A stretch of 64,000 bases of DNA from Microbacterium saperdae (GCF_006716345.1 NZ_VFOX01000001.1:2542001-2606000); one strand, 5' to 3'; positions 28,909-37,606 are shown, counted from the stretch's first letter. The notes: generated by a model not told the origin, from the letters alone. Made by a program: numbers and translations.

Positions 28909-30101
28909 TGATTCCTCCGTCTCCGCTCACGCGGTACTGTGCTCCAGATCAGGTCTCCGCTCGGGTCGACGCCGGTGCGCCACGACCCCGAACTCAACGT
29001 CACGGCGGCGACGTTGACGAACGCCGCCAACGGCACCGCGAAGAGGGCGCCGGGGATGCCGGCGATCATGGCGCCACCCGCGACGACGAGGACGACGGCC
29101 AGCGGATGGACCTTCACAGCGGACCCCATCAGGATCGGCTGCAGGATGTGTCCTTCGAGCTGCTGCACGGCGAGGACGACGAGGAGCATCCACAGCGCGA
29201 TCCAGGGACCGTTGTAGACGAGGGCGAGGAACACCGCGACGGCGCCCGTGACGACAGCACCGACGATCGGGATGAACGAGCCCAGGAACACCAGCACCGC
29301 GACGGGCAGCGCGAGCGGCACCTGCAGCAGGAAGGCTCCGAGACCGATGCCGACGGCATCGATCGTGGCGACGAAGAGCTGTGTCCTGGCGTAGTTGACG
29401 ATGGTCTTCCAGCCGTTGCGCGCGGCACCGTCGACCGCCTGACGTCCGTTGCGCGGGAACAGCTTGAGCGTCCAGCGCCAGATGCCGGCACCGTCGGCCA
29501 GGAGGCAGATGAGGATGAACAGGGAGAGCACGGCTCCCGTGGCGACATGGCCGACGGTCGTGCCGATCGCCAGCGCGCCCGACCACAGCACCTGGGCCTG
29601 CTCGTTGAGCATGTCGAGGCCCTGCTGGAGGTAGTCGGCGATCTGGGTGTCGGAGAGATTGAGCGGCCCGTCATGGAGCCACACCTGGAACTGCTCGAAC
29701 GCCTCTGTCGAGCTCTTCTGCACATCCGGCAGCTCGACGCGTACCTGCCAGATCACGAGCCAGAGGAGTCCACCGACGATGGCCGCGGTTCCCAACAGGG
29801 AGACGAGGATGGCCAACCACCGCGGGAAACGGTGCCGCAGCATCCAATCGAACGCCGGCCACAGCAGAGCCGTGATGAGGATGCCCACCATGAGCGGGAT
29901 CACGAGCAGCTTGAGCAGCATGACCAGCCAGATGAACACGCCGATCGCCGCGGCGATCAACAGCAACCGCCAGGCATAGCCCGCGGCGACCCGCAGAGTG
30001 ATCGGCACCGCCTCATCGGCTTCGGTCGTCACCGTGCGGTCTGTCGTGACCGGGCGCGGACGGAAGAGATCCCTCAGCCTGGGCCGCTGCTCGTCGCTCA
30101 T
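28905..30101 (-). CDS. AI-2E family transporter (permease PerM-like)
   Basis: This 398-residue membrane protein has about seven to eight segments, and its conserved second half contains FLGSFIPIVGAVVTGAVAVFLALV and QQLEGHILQPILMGSAVKVHPL. Members include AI-2 exporter TqsA, but also Na+/H+ antiporters and many uncharacterised proteins. The family name is therefore no proof of AI-2 transport despite luxS lying 3 kb away. It is cotranscribed with ilvA (four-base overlap). The ATG lies six bases from TAGACT. Confidence 0.86.
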   Translation of the reverse strand: MSDEQRPRLRDLFRPRPVTTDRTVTTEADEAVPITLRVAAGYAWRLLLIAAAIGVFIWLVMLLKLLVIPLMVGILITALLWPAFDWMLRHRFPRWLAILVSLLGTAAIVGGLLWLVIWQVRVELPDVQKSSTEAFEQFQVWLHDGPLNLSDTQIADYLQQGLDMLNEQAQVLWSGALAIGTTVGHVATGAVLSLFILICLLADGAGIWRWTLKLFPRNGRQAVDGAARNGWKTIVNYARTQLFVATIDAVGIGLGAFLLQVPLALPVAVLVFLGSFIPIVGAVVTGAVAVFLALVYNGPWIALWMLLVVLAVQQLEGHILQPILMGSAVKVHPLAVVLVVAGGAMIAGIPGALFAVPLAAFVNVAAVTLSSGSWRTGVDPSGDLIWSTVPRERRRRNQ

Positions 30102-30107
30102 CGCCCA

Positions 30108-30113
30108 AGTCTA
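30108..30113 (-). promoter_or_regulatory. -10 hexamer TAGACT of the AI-2E transporter/ilvA unit
   Basis: TAGACT plus six bases plus ATG, facing the divergent YcaQ promoter about 50 bases away. Confidence 0.55.
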
Positions 30114-30165
30114 CGGCGATCACGGGAGCGCACGACGCCGTGAGACGGATGTCGATGGCCGGCGA

Positions 30166-30171
30166 TACGCT
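30166..30171 (+). promoter_or_regulatory. -10 hexamer TACGCT of the YcaQ-type glycosylase gene
   Basis: TACGCT plus six bases plus GTG. It selects the GTG over an in-frame ATG 180 bases upstream. Confidence 0.55.
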
Positions 30172-30177
30172 GACGGC

Positions 30178-31437
30178 GTGACAGACACTCTCAGTCCTGC
30201 CCAGGCACGTCGGATGGCGCTGGCCGCACAGGGCTTCACGCGCGCACGTCCGACCGCGGTCTCGGCGGCGCACATCCATCGCATGATGGACCGCATCGGA
30301 GTGCTACAGATCGACTCGGTCAACGTGTTCGCGCGCTCGCACTACCTCCCGCTGCTGTCGCGACTCGGAGCCTACGATCCCGCACTGCTGGACAAGGTCT
30401 TCCTGTCGCGCACGACGCACTACGTGGAGTACCTGGCGCACGAGGCCACCTTCATCCCGATCGAGGATTGGCCGCTGTGGCAGTTCCGGATGGACGACTT
30501 CCGCCGGCGGTGGTCGGCAGAGGACTCCTGGGTGAGCGCCAACGCCCGCACCGTCCAGTGGGTGCAGGACGAGCTGCGCACGCGGGGCCCGCTCCGCCCC
30601 GCCGACCTCCGCGCCGACGCACCGCGCGAGCGCGGCACCTGGTGGGACTGGGACGACGTCAAGCTCGCGCTGGAGCATCTGTGGCGCACAGGTGATGTGG
30701 CGATCAGCGGGCGCAAGGGCTTCGAGCGCACGTATGCGCTCGCCGAGCAGGTGATCCCGGAGCGCATCCGCGCGCAGAAGATCTCCCGCGCGGAGGCCAT
30801 CCGCACCTTGATCGCCCGCGCCGCGCGCTCCTCCGGTGTCGCCACGCAGTCCGATCTCGCCGACTACTACCGGATCCGCGATCGCGCCGCGGTCACCCAG
30901 GCGATCGCGGACCTCACCGAGTCCGGCGAGCTGCTCCCCGTGCGGGTGCGCGGGTGGGAGCGGGGCGGCCGTCCCCTGGCCGCCTGGCGCCACCGCGATG
31001 GGGTCCTCCCCCATCGGGTCGACGCCGCAGCGGTGCTCACACCTTTCGATCCGGTCGTCTGGTTCCGCGACCGGGCACTGCGTGCGTTCGAGCTCGACTA
31101 CCGCATCGAGATCTACGTGCCTGCCGAGAAGCGTCGTTACGGCTACTACTCGCTCCCCGTCCTCGTCGGCGACCGGATCGTCGCCCGCGTCGACCTCAAG
31201 TCTGATCGTGCGGCGTCGACGCTCCAGGTGCAGTCGGCGTGGTGGGAACCGCAGGCCGCCCCGGAGGACGCGGACCGGATCGCCCGCGAGATCGCCCTCG
31301 CTGCGCGCTGGCAGGGCCTGGAGCACGTGTCCGTGTCGGGCTGGGGCGATGCCGCCGACGCGATCCACGGGTCCCTCCGGGGCGACGTGACGGCATCCGT
31401 GCGACGCCACACGCACGCGAGGGAGCAGTCCGGATGA
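30178..31437 (+). CDS. winged-helix DNA glycosylase of the YcaQ/AlkX family
   Basis: This 419-residue HTH_42-family protein carries the catalytic Q-x-D motif at Q44-D46 (VLQIDSVNV). It is followed by ARSHYLPLLSRLG, then WGxxxxxE-like blocks and a C-terminal part with FDPVVWFRDRALRAFELDYRIEIY (seen as LTPFDPVVWFRDR and YRIEIYVPAEKR). E. coli YcaQ unhooks DNA interstrand crosslinks; the Streptomyces AlkZ branch has QxQ instead, so the Asp here points to the YcaQ branch. The substrate is probably alkylated DNA. The stop overlaps the next gene by four bases. Confidence 0.88.
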   Translation: MTDTLSPAQARRMALAAQGFTRARPTAVSAAHIHRMMDRIGVLQIDSVNVFARSHYLPLLSRLGAYDPALLDKVFLSRTTHYVEYLAHEATFIPIEDWPLWQFRMDDFRRRWSAEDSWVSANARTVQWVQDELRTRGPLRPADLRADAPRERGTWWDWDDVKLALEHLWRTGDVAISGRKGFERTYALAEQVIPERIRAQKISRAEAIRTLIARAARSSGVATQSDLADYYRIRDRAAVTQAIADLTESGELLPVRVRGWERGGRPLAAWRHRDGVLPHRVDAAAVLTPFDPVVWFRDRALRAFELDYRIEIYVPAEKRRYGYYSLPVLVGDRIVARVDLKSDRAASTLQVQSAWWEPQAAPEDADRIAREIALAARWQGLEHVSVSGWGDAADAIHGSLRGDVTASVRRHTHAREQSG

Positions 31438-32336
31438 CACGCCGCGGTGTGCGGGTGCTCGCCGGCGCGATCGGGCTGGTGCTGCTCCTGGCTGCGGGGC
31501 TGTGGATCTGGCAGGCGTCGAGCCGACCCGCATCCGTGGAGGGCACCGCGCTCGCCTACCTGGATGCCCTCGAGTCCGGCGACACCGATGCCCTCGCCGA
31601 TGTCAGCGCACCCGTGCCGGAGACCGTCTTGACGGCATTCGCAGCGGCAGACGAGCGCATCTCCGATGTCGCACTGACCTCGGTGGACCAGAGCGGCGAC
31701 ACGGCGACCGCTGAGGTCTCCTTCGTTCTCGCCGGCGACCAGCGCCTGGCGTCGCTCTCGCTGTCGCAGGCCGACGGCCGCTGGAGAGTGAGCGCCTCCG
31801 CCCTCGGAGCCGTGCGGGCCGAGACCTCGCTGGGCGACCTCATCGCGGTCGGCGATGCGACCTTCGCGAACGACGAGGAGATCGCCCTCTTCCCGGCCGT
31901 CTACTCGGTCGCGCCTGCGCCGCGGGAGCTGCTCGCCGGAGAGGCGGAAGCGATCGTGCTGCCCGGAGACCCTGTGGAAGTCGCCCTCGAGGTGACGCTC
32001 CTCCCTGCTGCGACCGAGGCCGCGCAGACAGCGTTGGACGATCACCTCGCCGACTGCACGGCGGGTGGAGCGGCGATCCCTGCCGGATGCGGCATCCGCA
32101 TCCCGTGGGGCACCGAGTTCCAATCGGTGAGCGACATCCGCTATCGCATCGAGACGTCACCCGTGCTCACGCTGATTCCGACCGGTTTCGACGCCGTGAG
32201 CGGGATCCTGGTCGCGACCGTCACCGGCACCGGGCAGGACGGAGAGAGCCGCACCACGACCTACCTGACCGAGTCCTGGAGCCTTCGTGGCGACGTCGCC
32301 TTCACGGAGAAGGGACTGGAGCTCTCCGTTTGGTGA
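31434..32336 (+). CDS. secreted or membrane-anchored protein, unknown function
   Basis: This 300-residue protein starts at the ATG overlapping the glycosylase stop. A basic N-terminus and hydrophobic segment (VLAGAIGLVLLLAAGLWIW, residues 8-26) look like a signal anchor. Next comes a region of about 110 residues that resembles an NTF2-like or DUF4878-type fold (ALAYLDALESGDTDALADV). A second domain with two cysteines, DCTAGGAAIPAGCG, follows. No enzyme motif is visible and no function is assigned. Cotranslated with the DNA glycosylase but probably unrelated in role. Confidence 0.75.
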   Translation: MTRRGVRVLAGAIGLVLLLAAGLWIWQASSRPASVEGTALAYLDALESGDTDALADVSAPVPETVLTAFAAADERISDVALTSVDQSGDTATAEVSFVLAGDQRLASLSLSQADGRWRVSASALGAVRAETSLGDLIAVGDATFANDEEIALFPAVYSVAPAPRELLAGEAEAIVLPGDPVEVALEVTLLPAATEAAQTALDDHLADCTAGGAAIPAGCGIRIPWGTEFQSVSDIRYRIETSPVLTLIPTGFDAVSGILVATVTGTGQDGESRTTTYLTESWSLRGDVAFTEKGLELSVW

Positions 32337-32348
32337 CGGCTGCCGACG

Positions 32349-32915
32349 TCAGAACTGGACGCGCGGCGGCTCCGAGATCGCGCCGCTGTCGGCGACCTCG
32401 AAGAACTCGCGCTCGGTGAAGCCGAGGCCCTTGGCGAAGAGATTGTTCGGGAACACCTTGATCTTGGTGTTCAGCTCCCGCACGCCGCCGTTGTAGAAAC
32501 GACGCGCTGCCTGGATCTTGTCCTCGGTGTCGACCAGAGCCTGCTGCACTTGCAGAAAGTTCTGGCTGGCCTGCAACTGCGGGTACGCCTCAGCGACCGC
32601 GAACAGGCTGCGCAGCGCCTGCTGCAGGTGTCCTTCGGCGATGCCGGCTGCACCGGGACTGCCGGCGTTCAGGGTCTCAGCACGCGCGCGGGTGACGTTC
32701 TCGAAGACCGCCTTCTCGTGCGAGGCATAGCCCTTGACGGTCTCGATGAGATTGGGGATGAGATCGGCTCGTCGCTTGAGCTGCACCGTGATGCCGCTCC
32801 ATGCTTCGTCGACTCTGACGTTCAGCTGCACCAGCGAGTTGTACGTCGCCCACAGATAGATCCCGACCAGCAGGATCACGCCTACGACGATCAGTACTGG
32901 CACAAGCCATTCCAT
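32349..32915 (-). CDS. LemA family protein
   Basis: This 188-residue protein has one N-terminal membrane helix (VPVLIVVGVILLVGIYLW), the conserved NSLVQLNVRVDEAWSGI, LKRRADLIPNLIETVKGYA and a coiled helical bundle ending FYNGGVRELNTKIKVFPNNLFA. LemA proteins are exported helical bundles of unclear role, sometimes paired with TPM-domain proteins, which are absent here. AGGAAGGG precedes the ATG. Convergent with the upstream operon, 12 bases apart. Confidence 0.93.
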   Translation of the reverse strand: MEWLVPVLIVVGVILLVGIYLWATYNSLVQLNVRVDEAWSGITVQLKRRADLIPNLIETVKGYASHEKAVFENVTRARAETLNAGSPGAAGIAEGHLQQALRSLFAVAEAYPQLQASQNFLQVQQALVDTEDKIQAARRFYNGGVRELNTKIKVFPNNLFAKGLGFTEREFFEVADSGAISEPPRVQF

Positions 32916-33006
32916 CAGAGGCCCACCCTTCCTCGTTTTGTCTCATCCTATCGGCGCTGTCTGCACGTGTACTGGGCACGGTGCGCGCCGCGGCTGTGAA
33001 TCCGCC

Positions 33007-34320
33007 TCAGGCCCCGAGAACACGCTCGAGATAGCGGTTGCCGAAGCGGCGCTCCGGATCCAGTCGGTCGCGGAGCGCCAGGAAGTCGTCGAAGCGCGGG
33101 TATCGTCCCCGGAGCTGCTCGGCGTCGAGCGTGTGGAGCTTGCCCCAGTGCGGACGTCCGCCATGCTCCAGCATGATCTTCTCCACGGCTTCGAAATACA
33201 CCGTCGGGTCGGCGCGCCAGTACCGGTGAACGGCGATGTATCCCGTCGCTCGTCCGTGCGCGGTCGAGAGCCATCTGTCGTCCTGCGCCGCGAATCGCAC
33301 CTCGATCGGGAACTCGATCCGCCACCCGCGCTGCGTGATCAACGCCTGCACGGCTCGGAAGGCCGACACGACGTTCTCCGCAGGCAGCGCGTACTCCATC
33401 TCGCGGAAGCGCACCGTGCGGCTCTGCGTCAGCACCCGGTTCGACAGATCGGTGTACTCGCGGTCCCCTGTGAGCTTCACCGCCAGGCGACTGAACGGCG
33501 GGGTCACGGAGGGCACCACCTGGCCCGCCGCACAGACCACCCGGTACACGCCGTTGGACAGCAGCGTCTCGTCGATCCATCTGCCGACGACCGGGAGCGG
33601 CCGGCGCACCGTGGATTCCGGCAGGCGCGTCTGGCGTTTGGTGAGCGCGACGTCGGTGTGCGGGAACCAGTAGAACTCGAAGTGATCCGAAGCCGCCACC
33701 CGCTCGTCGAGCGTCGCCAGGACGTCTGGCAGGGGCGCGGGCTCGTCGATCGCGTGCATGACGAACGCGGGAACGCACTGCAGGGTCACCTCCACGATGA
33801 TGCCGAGAGCACCGAGGCCGAGGGCGACGGCCGGCAGCATCTCGCTGTTGTGCTCCTCATCGATGCGCAGGAACTCACCTGCTGCAGTGACCAGCGTGAT
33901 GCCGACGACCTGGGTCGCAAGGCCGCCGAAACCCGCACCGGTCCCGTGCGTCCCCGTGGAGATCGCACCCGAGATCGACTGCCGATCGATGTCCCCGAGA
34001 TTCTGCATCGCCAGGCCGTAGGGTGCCAGCAGACCGGGGATCCGGTGCAGTCGCGTTCCCGCCAGGAAGGTGACCCGACCCGTCACGGCATCCGCCGAGA
34101 TCAGCCCTTGCAGGTCGTCGAGCTCCAGCAGGACGCCCGGGGCGACCGCGATCCCGGTGAAGCTGTGCCCGGCGCCGACAGCCTTGACGGCGAGGCCCTG
34201 GGACGCGGCGGCCTGGACGGCGCGCTGCACTCCCTCAGGGCTTCGGGGACGTTCCACCCTCACCGGTCGGACCGATGCCGAGCGTCCCCAGTTCTGCCAC
34301 GTGCCACCGATCCTCGTCAC
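33007..34320 (-). CDS. FAD-linked L-gulono/D-arabinono-1,4-lactone oxidase family protein
   Basis: This 437-residue oxidoreductase has an N-terminal FAD-binding PCMH domain (AVGAGHSFTGIAVAPGVLLEL, with GTHGTGAGFGGLATQVVG) and a C-terminal ALO domain ending in LRDRLDPERRFGNRYLERVLG. Family members oxidise sugar lactones such as L-gulono-1,4-lactone, and mycobacterial members are dehydrogenases rather than oxidases. The His in AGHSF can form the covalent FAD link. The start overlaps the stop of the upstream D-threonine-aldolase-like gene by four bases. Confidence 0.88.
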   Translation of the reverse strand: MTRIGGTWQNWGRSASVRPVRVERPRSPEGVQRAVQAAASQGLAVKAVGAGHSFTGIAVAPGVLLELDDLQGLISADAVTGRVTFLAGTRLHRIPGLLAPYGLAMQNLGDIDRQSISGAISTGTHGTGAGFGGLATQVVGITLVTAAGEFLRIDEEHNSEMLPAVALGLGALGIIVEVTLQCVPAFVMHAIDEPAPLPDVLATLDERVAASDHFEFYWFPHTDVALTKRQTRLPESTVRRPLPVVGRWIDETLLSNGVYRVVCAAGQVVPSVTPPFSRLAVKLTGDREYTDLSNRVLTQSRTVRFREMEYALPAENVVSAFRAVQALITQRGWRIEFPIEVRFAAQDDRWLSTAHGRATGYIAVHRYWRADPTVYFEAVEKIMLEHGGRPHWGKLHTLDAEQLRGRYPRFDDFLALRDRLDPERRFGNRYLERVLGA

Positions 34321-35564
34321 AGGAACGCCTTTCCCTCGCCGCGGTACGTGGGCAGCTCGTCGATGACCTCGTCTCCCGATACCAGGTGATACCGCTCGAT
34401 GCGCTCCGCCGGCTCGCCGCTCTTGGAGTGCCGGAACCAGACGCGGTCGCCCACGCCCAGGCTCGACGCGGCCTTGCCCTGGAGAGGAGTCTGCACCTCG
34501 CCCGCCGCCTCACGCGGCAACGTGTGCAATCCCTGCGGCCAGGCCGGAAGAGGCTGGCGCGAGGCGACAGGAGGGCCCGAGGCGATCCAGCCGCCACCGA
34601 GCACGGTCGCGATGTCGGCGGCAGGGCGTCGGACGACGTCGAAAGCGAACGCCGACGCGGGCGCCGGCTGGAACGAGCGGTAGCCGTCGAACAGGTGACC
34701 GCCGAGCAGACCGCTCCCGGCGCTGGCTTCGGTCAGCGACTCGTCGCTGCCGGTGAACTCGAGGGACCCCGTGCCGCCGCCGTTGATGATCTCCAACGTC
34801 GCGACGCCGCTCACCGCGTCGACGATGGCCGCACGCCGCTCCCGCAGCTCCGCCCGCGAGCGTGCCTGTACGAGGCGGATCAAGGGCGCATCCGGCCCCG
34901 CATCGTCACCCTGTCCGGCGATCTGCGCGTCGTACATCTGGAGGCCGACGAGCCGGAAGCCCGGGCGTGCGACCACCTTGCGCGCGAAGGCGACGACCTC
35001 GCCCGCGCTGAACAGCGCCGAGCGCCGCACGCCGATGTGGCCGAGGACGGCCGAACGCCACGAGGCGTCCACGTCGATCGCGACACGGATCTCGGGGCGC
35101 TCACCCGGACCTGCCACGCTGTCGATGAAGTCGAGATGCACGGGATCGTCGATCATGAGGGTGATGCGCTGCGCGGCGCGCTCGTCCGAGAACAGCTGCT
35201 CGAGGCCGGCGCGGTCGACCGTCGGGTAGCCGAGCATGATGTCGTCGTGGTCTTCGGAGAGCCAGAGGGCCTCGGCGAGGGTGAACGCGAGGATCCCCTG
35301 GTATCCGGGCAGCTGCAGCACCGCATCCAGCACCGCGCGCACGCGCACCGACTTGGACGCCACACGGATGGGGAGGCCGCCCGATCGGACGAGCAGATCC
35401 ATCGCGTTGTAGCGCAACGCCTCGCGATCGATCACCGCCACCGGGGCGGGAAGGTGGCCGGTCGCGGCGGAGAGTCGCGGCCAATAGCGGGCGGGATCCT
35501 CCCACTCCGGGGCGACAGCGAGGGTGCCCTCGACGGGGCTCAGTTCATCGGTGAGATCGAGCAC
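34317..35564 (-). CDS. D-threonine aldolase-like PLP enzyme (alanine racemase N-terminal fold)
   Basis: This 415-residue fold-type III PLP protein has the Schiff-base lysine in PIRVASKSVR near the N-terminus, followed by ILAFTLAEALWLSEDHDDIMLGYP. The C-terminal domain has GDRVWFRHSKSGEPAERIERYHLV, a metal-site region in D-threonine aldolases and D-serine dehydratases. In related genomes it is often labelled amino acid deaminase/aldolase. It forms a two-gene unit with the lactone oxidase. The GTG is six bases from TAGGGT. The substrate is unproven. Confidence 0.82.
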   Translation of the reverse strand: MLDLTDELSPVEGTLAVAPEWEDPARYWPRLSAATGHLPAPVAVIDREALRYNAMDLLVRSGGLPIRVASKSVRVRAVLDAVLQLPGYQGILAFTLAEALWLSEDHDDIMLGYPTVDRAGLEQLFSDERAAQRITLMIDDPVHLDFIDSVAGPGERPEIRVAIDVDASWRSAVLGHIGVRRSALFSAGEVVAFARKVVARPGFRLVGLQMYDAQIAGQGDDAGPDAPLIRLVQARSRAELRERRAAIVDAVSGVATLEIINGGGTGSLEFTGSDESLTEASAGSGLLGGHLFDGYRSFQPAPASAFAFDVVRRPAADIATVLGGGWIASGPPVASRQPLPAWPQGLHTLPREAAGEVQTPLQGKAASSLGVGDRVWFRHSKSGEPAERIERYHLVSGDEVIDELPTYRGEGKAFL

Positions 35565-35570
35565 TCCCCC

Positions 35571-35576
35571 ACCCTA
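35571..35576 (-). promoter_or_regulatory. -10 hexamer TAGGGT of the D-threonine-aldolase-like/lactone oxidase unit
   Basis: TAGGGT plus six bases plus GTG. Confidence 0.5.
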
Positions 35577-35637
35577 CGGCCTGACCGTACTCGGGATCAC
35601 GTCTCACGACACCCGGTAGCACGGCGCACTGCCCCGA

Positions 35638-35643
35638 TAAGCT
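35638..35643 (+). promoter_or_regulatory. candidate -10 hexamer TAAGCT of the tRNA gene
   Basis: TAAGCT ends 12 bases before the first base of the tRNA, a reasonable distance for a short 5' leader. No -35 box is clear. Confidence 0.35.
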
Positions 35644-35655
35644 GTCGAGGACGAC

Positions 35656-35728
35656 GCCCCCGTAGCCCAATGGCAGAGGCAGGCGACTTAAAATCGCTTC
35701 AGTGTCGGTTCGAGTCCGACCGGGGGTA
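35656..35728 (+). tRNA. tRNA-Leu(UAA) with a short, class I variable loop
   Basis: The 73 bases fold into a full cloverleaf. The acceptor is GCCCCCG/CGGGGGT with a G-U first pair, the D arm is GCC/GGC, the anticodon stem is GGCGA/TCGCT around the loop CTTAAAA, and the T arm is GTCGG/CCGAC with loop TTCGAGT. The discriminator base is A, and CCA is not encoded. The anticodon UAA reads leucine UUA codons. Bacterial tRNA-Leu normally carries a long variable arm, but this one has only five bases (TCAGT). It may be a non-standard leucine tRNA or be charged differently. Confidence 0.85.
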
Positions 35729-35731
35729 CTC

Positions 35732-36433
35732 TCACTCCCCCGCGGCGTCGATCGTGGCGGCATCGGCGCGTGCAGAGAGCGAGCGTGGTGCGCGCGCCTC
35801 GAGGATGCGGCGGATGACGAGCACGACGAGCGCCACAGCGATCGCGGTGTACACGACGTAGTCGAGATAGCCGAGGTAGCGCTCGAGCTTCTCGTGCTGC
35901 GTGCCGAGTGCGGCCCCGACGCCGATGAGCATCGCGTTCCAGAGCCCACTGCCGATGATCGTGTAGACGCTGAACCGCACCAGCCCCATGCGCGATGCAC
36001 CGGCCGGGATCGAGATCAGGCTCCGCACCCCGGGGACCATCCGGCCGACCAGCACCGTCCATCCGCCGCGACGCGCGAACCAGTGCGCGCCACGATCGAG
36101 GTCCGACCTGCTCACCAGTCGCGTGGCAGCGAGGAAACGCACGGCACGCTCCATCCCGATGGCGCGGCCGAGCGCATAGAGCAGCAGCGCACCGATCCAC
36201 GACGCGAGCGTGCTCCAGAAGATGAGCCAGCCCAGGTGCAGATCGCCGCTCTGGCTCAGGTACCCGGCGAACGGGAGGATCACCTCGCTCGGGATGGGCG
36301 GGATCAGCACTTCTATGAACACGAGCACGCCGACGCCGATGTCCCCGAGGGCGGTGAGGACATCGGCGGCGAAACCGGTCATTCCGGTGAAACCGTGTTC
36401 GGGGGCTGTCGCGACGGCAGCGGCGGGGCTCAT
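35732..36433 (-). CDS. DedA family membrane protein
   Basis: This 233-residue member of the DedA/VTT superfamily has the family pattern FIEVLIPPIPSEVILPFAGYL and GRMVPGVRSLISIPAGASRMGLVRF, with about five hydrophobic segments. DedA proteins act in membrane lipid homeostasis, including flipping of undecaprenyl phosphate or phosphatidylethanolamine in studied cases. The gene ends three bases from the 3' end of the convergent tRNA. The leader is about 33 bases if the TACGAT upstream is the -10 box. Confidence 0.92.
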   Translation of the reverse strand: MSPAAAVATAPEHGFTGMTGFAADVLTALGDIGVGVLVFIEVLIPPIPSEVILPFAGYLSQSGDLHLGWLIFWSTLASWIGALLLYALGRAIGMERAVRFLAATRLVSRSDLDRGAHWFARRGGWTVLVGRMVPGVRSLISIPAGASRMGLVRFSVYTIIGSGLWNAMLIGVGAALGTQHEKLERYLGYLDYVVYTAIAVALVVLVIRRILEARAPRSLSARADAATIDAAGE

Positions 36434-36503
36434 GAAGGGCTCGTCTCTGTCAGGGGCTGTCCGGACATCGTAGAAGACCCGGCTGAGTCACCCGTTCAGC
36501 CGA

Positions 36504-37370
36504 TCAGCGGCCGAACAGATCGCCGATGCCGGGGATTCCGAGGTTCCCCAGCTGCTCCCCCCAACCCGAGGCGGTCTCGCCGAGCCCCGAGACGGTGTCT
36601 CCGACGGAGCCGACCAGCTCCTCCGCGCCGCCCGTCACGGACTCGACATCGAAACCACCGGCCAACGCATCGACATCCAGGCCGGCAGCGAGTGATTCGA
36701 AGTCGACTCCGAAGCCCGCCGCCTGTTCGAGAAGGGGCGCGGCGACGGCGCTGAGCACAGCGCCTCCGGCGACCGCGCCGAGCACGCCGACCGCGGCGCC
36801 TCCCGCGAGCACGGCGCCGCCGGTACCTCCCCCACGGACACGCGAGAGGAGGCCACGCATGCGTCCGGGGTTCATGGCCTCCGAACGTCCGGCAGCGCGC
36901 GCCAGATCCTCAGAGGACGCGGAGGGCGGACGCTCCTCCGGCGCGAGCTCCTCCCTCATCCTCGCGGCCACATGCTCGCGCTGCTGCGGCGTCAACCGCG
37001 AGAAGGCATCGCGATGAATCCGCTCGACCTGCGCGGGGTCAGCCGTGCGGAGAAGGTAGTCGTAGCGGGCGATCGCCGCGCGATCCGTGTCCGACACCGA
37101 TGCACCCGTGCGCGACCGCCCAGGGTTCATCGGCGAACCGGACGCGGGCGGGGGCGCAGAGGGGTCCGCCGACGTCGGACGCACTTCGTGAGACGTTTCC
37201 CGACCGGGAGGCGTCGTGGACGGACCCCGCACGACGTCGACCGCCCGACGTCCCAGGTCGCCCCAATCGGTCGAGCGGGGGGCCGTGCCGTCCTGCGCAC
37301 TGCGGGTCGAACCGGTGGACTTGTCGAGGGCCTCTGAGGCCAGGCCGAGGAGACGGGAGAGCTTTCCCAT
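36504..37370 (-). CDS. unknown protein with duplicated MNPGR motif and a Gly/Ala-rich hydrophobic region
   Basis: This 288-residue protein has AAGGGA before its ATG. The N-terminal 100 residues are polar and Pro/Ser/Thr-rich. A central part reads YDYLLRTADPAQVERIHRDAFSRLTPQQREHVAARMREEL (in pieces: ADPAQVERIHRDAF, LTPQQREHVAARM). MNPGR occurs twice, before this region and before a Gly/Ala hydrophobic segment (GGAVLAGGAAVGVLGAVAGG). The C-terminal half repeats VD and GG motifs. Similar proteins are sometimes labelled cation-transporting ATPase, but no P-type ATPase motif (DKTGT) is present. Function unassigned. Confidence 0.72.
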   Translation of the reverse strand: MGKLSRLLGLASEALDKSTGSTRSAQDGTAPRSTDWGDLGRRAVDVVRGPSTTPPGRETSHEVRPTSADPSAPPPASGSPMNPGRSRTGASVSDTDRAAIARYDYLLRTADPAQVERIHRDAFSRLTPQQREHVAARMREELAPEERPPSASSEDLARAAGRSEAMNPGRMRGLLSRVRGGGTGGAVLAGGAAVGVLGAVAGGAVLSAVAAPLLEQAAGFGVDFESLAAGLDVDALAGGFDVESVTGGAEELVGSVGDTVSGLGETASGWGEQLGNLGIPGIGDLFGR

Positions 37371-37606
37371 GAGTGATCCCTTCGTGAAGCGGACCAGCGG
37401 GGAGCCACCACGTCGGGACGACGGCAGGAGGTACCACGGCGGTCCGCCAGGCGGACGCCAAGGTCTCCTCCACCCTCACGGGCCGGCGGGCCGGGACACG
37501 ATGACATGTCCGTAGTGACGACTGCGCCGCAGACGGGAGTACTCCCCTTGCTCGCCCGACACTATCGGGCCGAGTTATGCATCTCCTCCGAGCACGCGGG
37601 GGAAAG

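Noticed and set aside
28905..30101. AI-2E family transporter as proof of AI-2 export linked to luxS
   Set aside because: The family name covers many unrelated transporters, and the gene is cotranscribed with ilvA, not with luxS 3 kb away on the other strand.
36504..37370. Cation-transporting ATPase, a label given to similar proteins
   Set aside because: No DKTGT phosphorylation site, no P-type ATPase segments and the wrong size.
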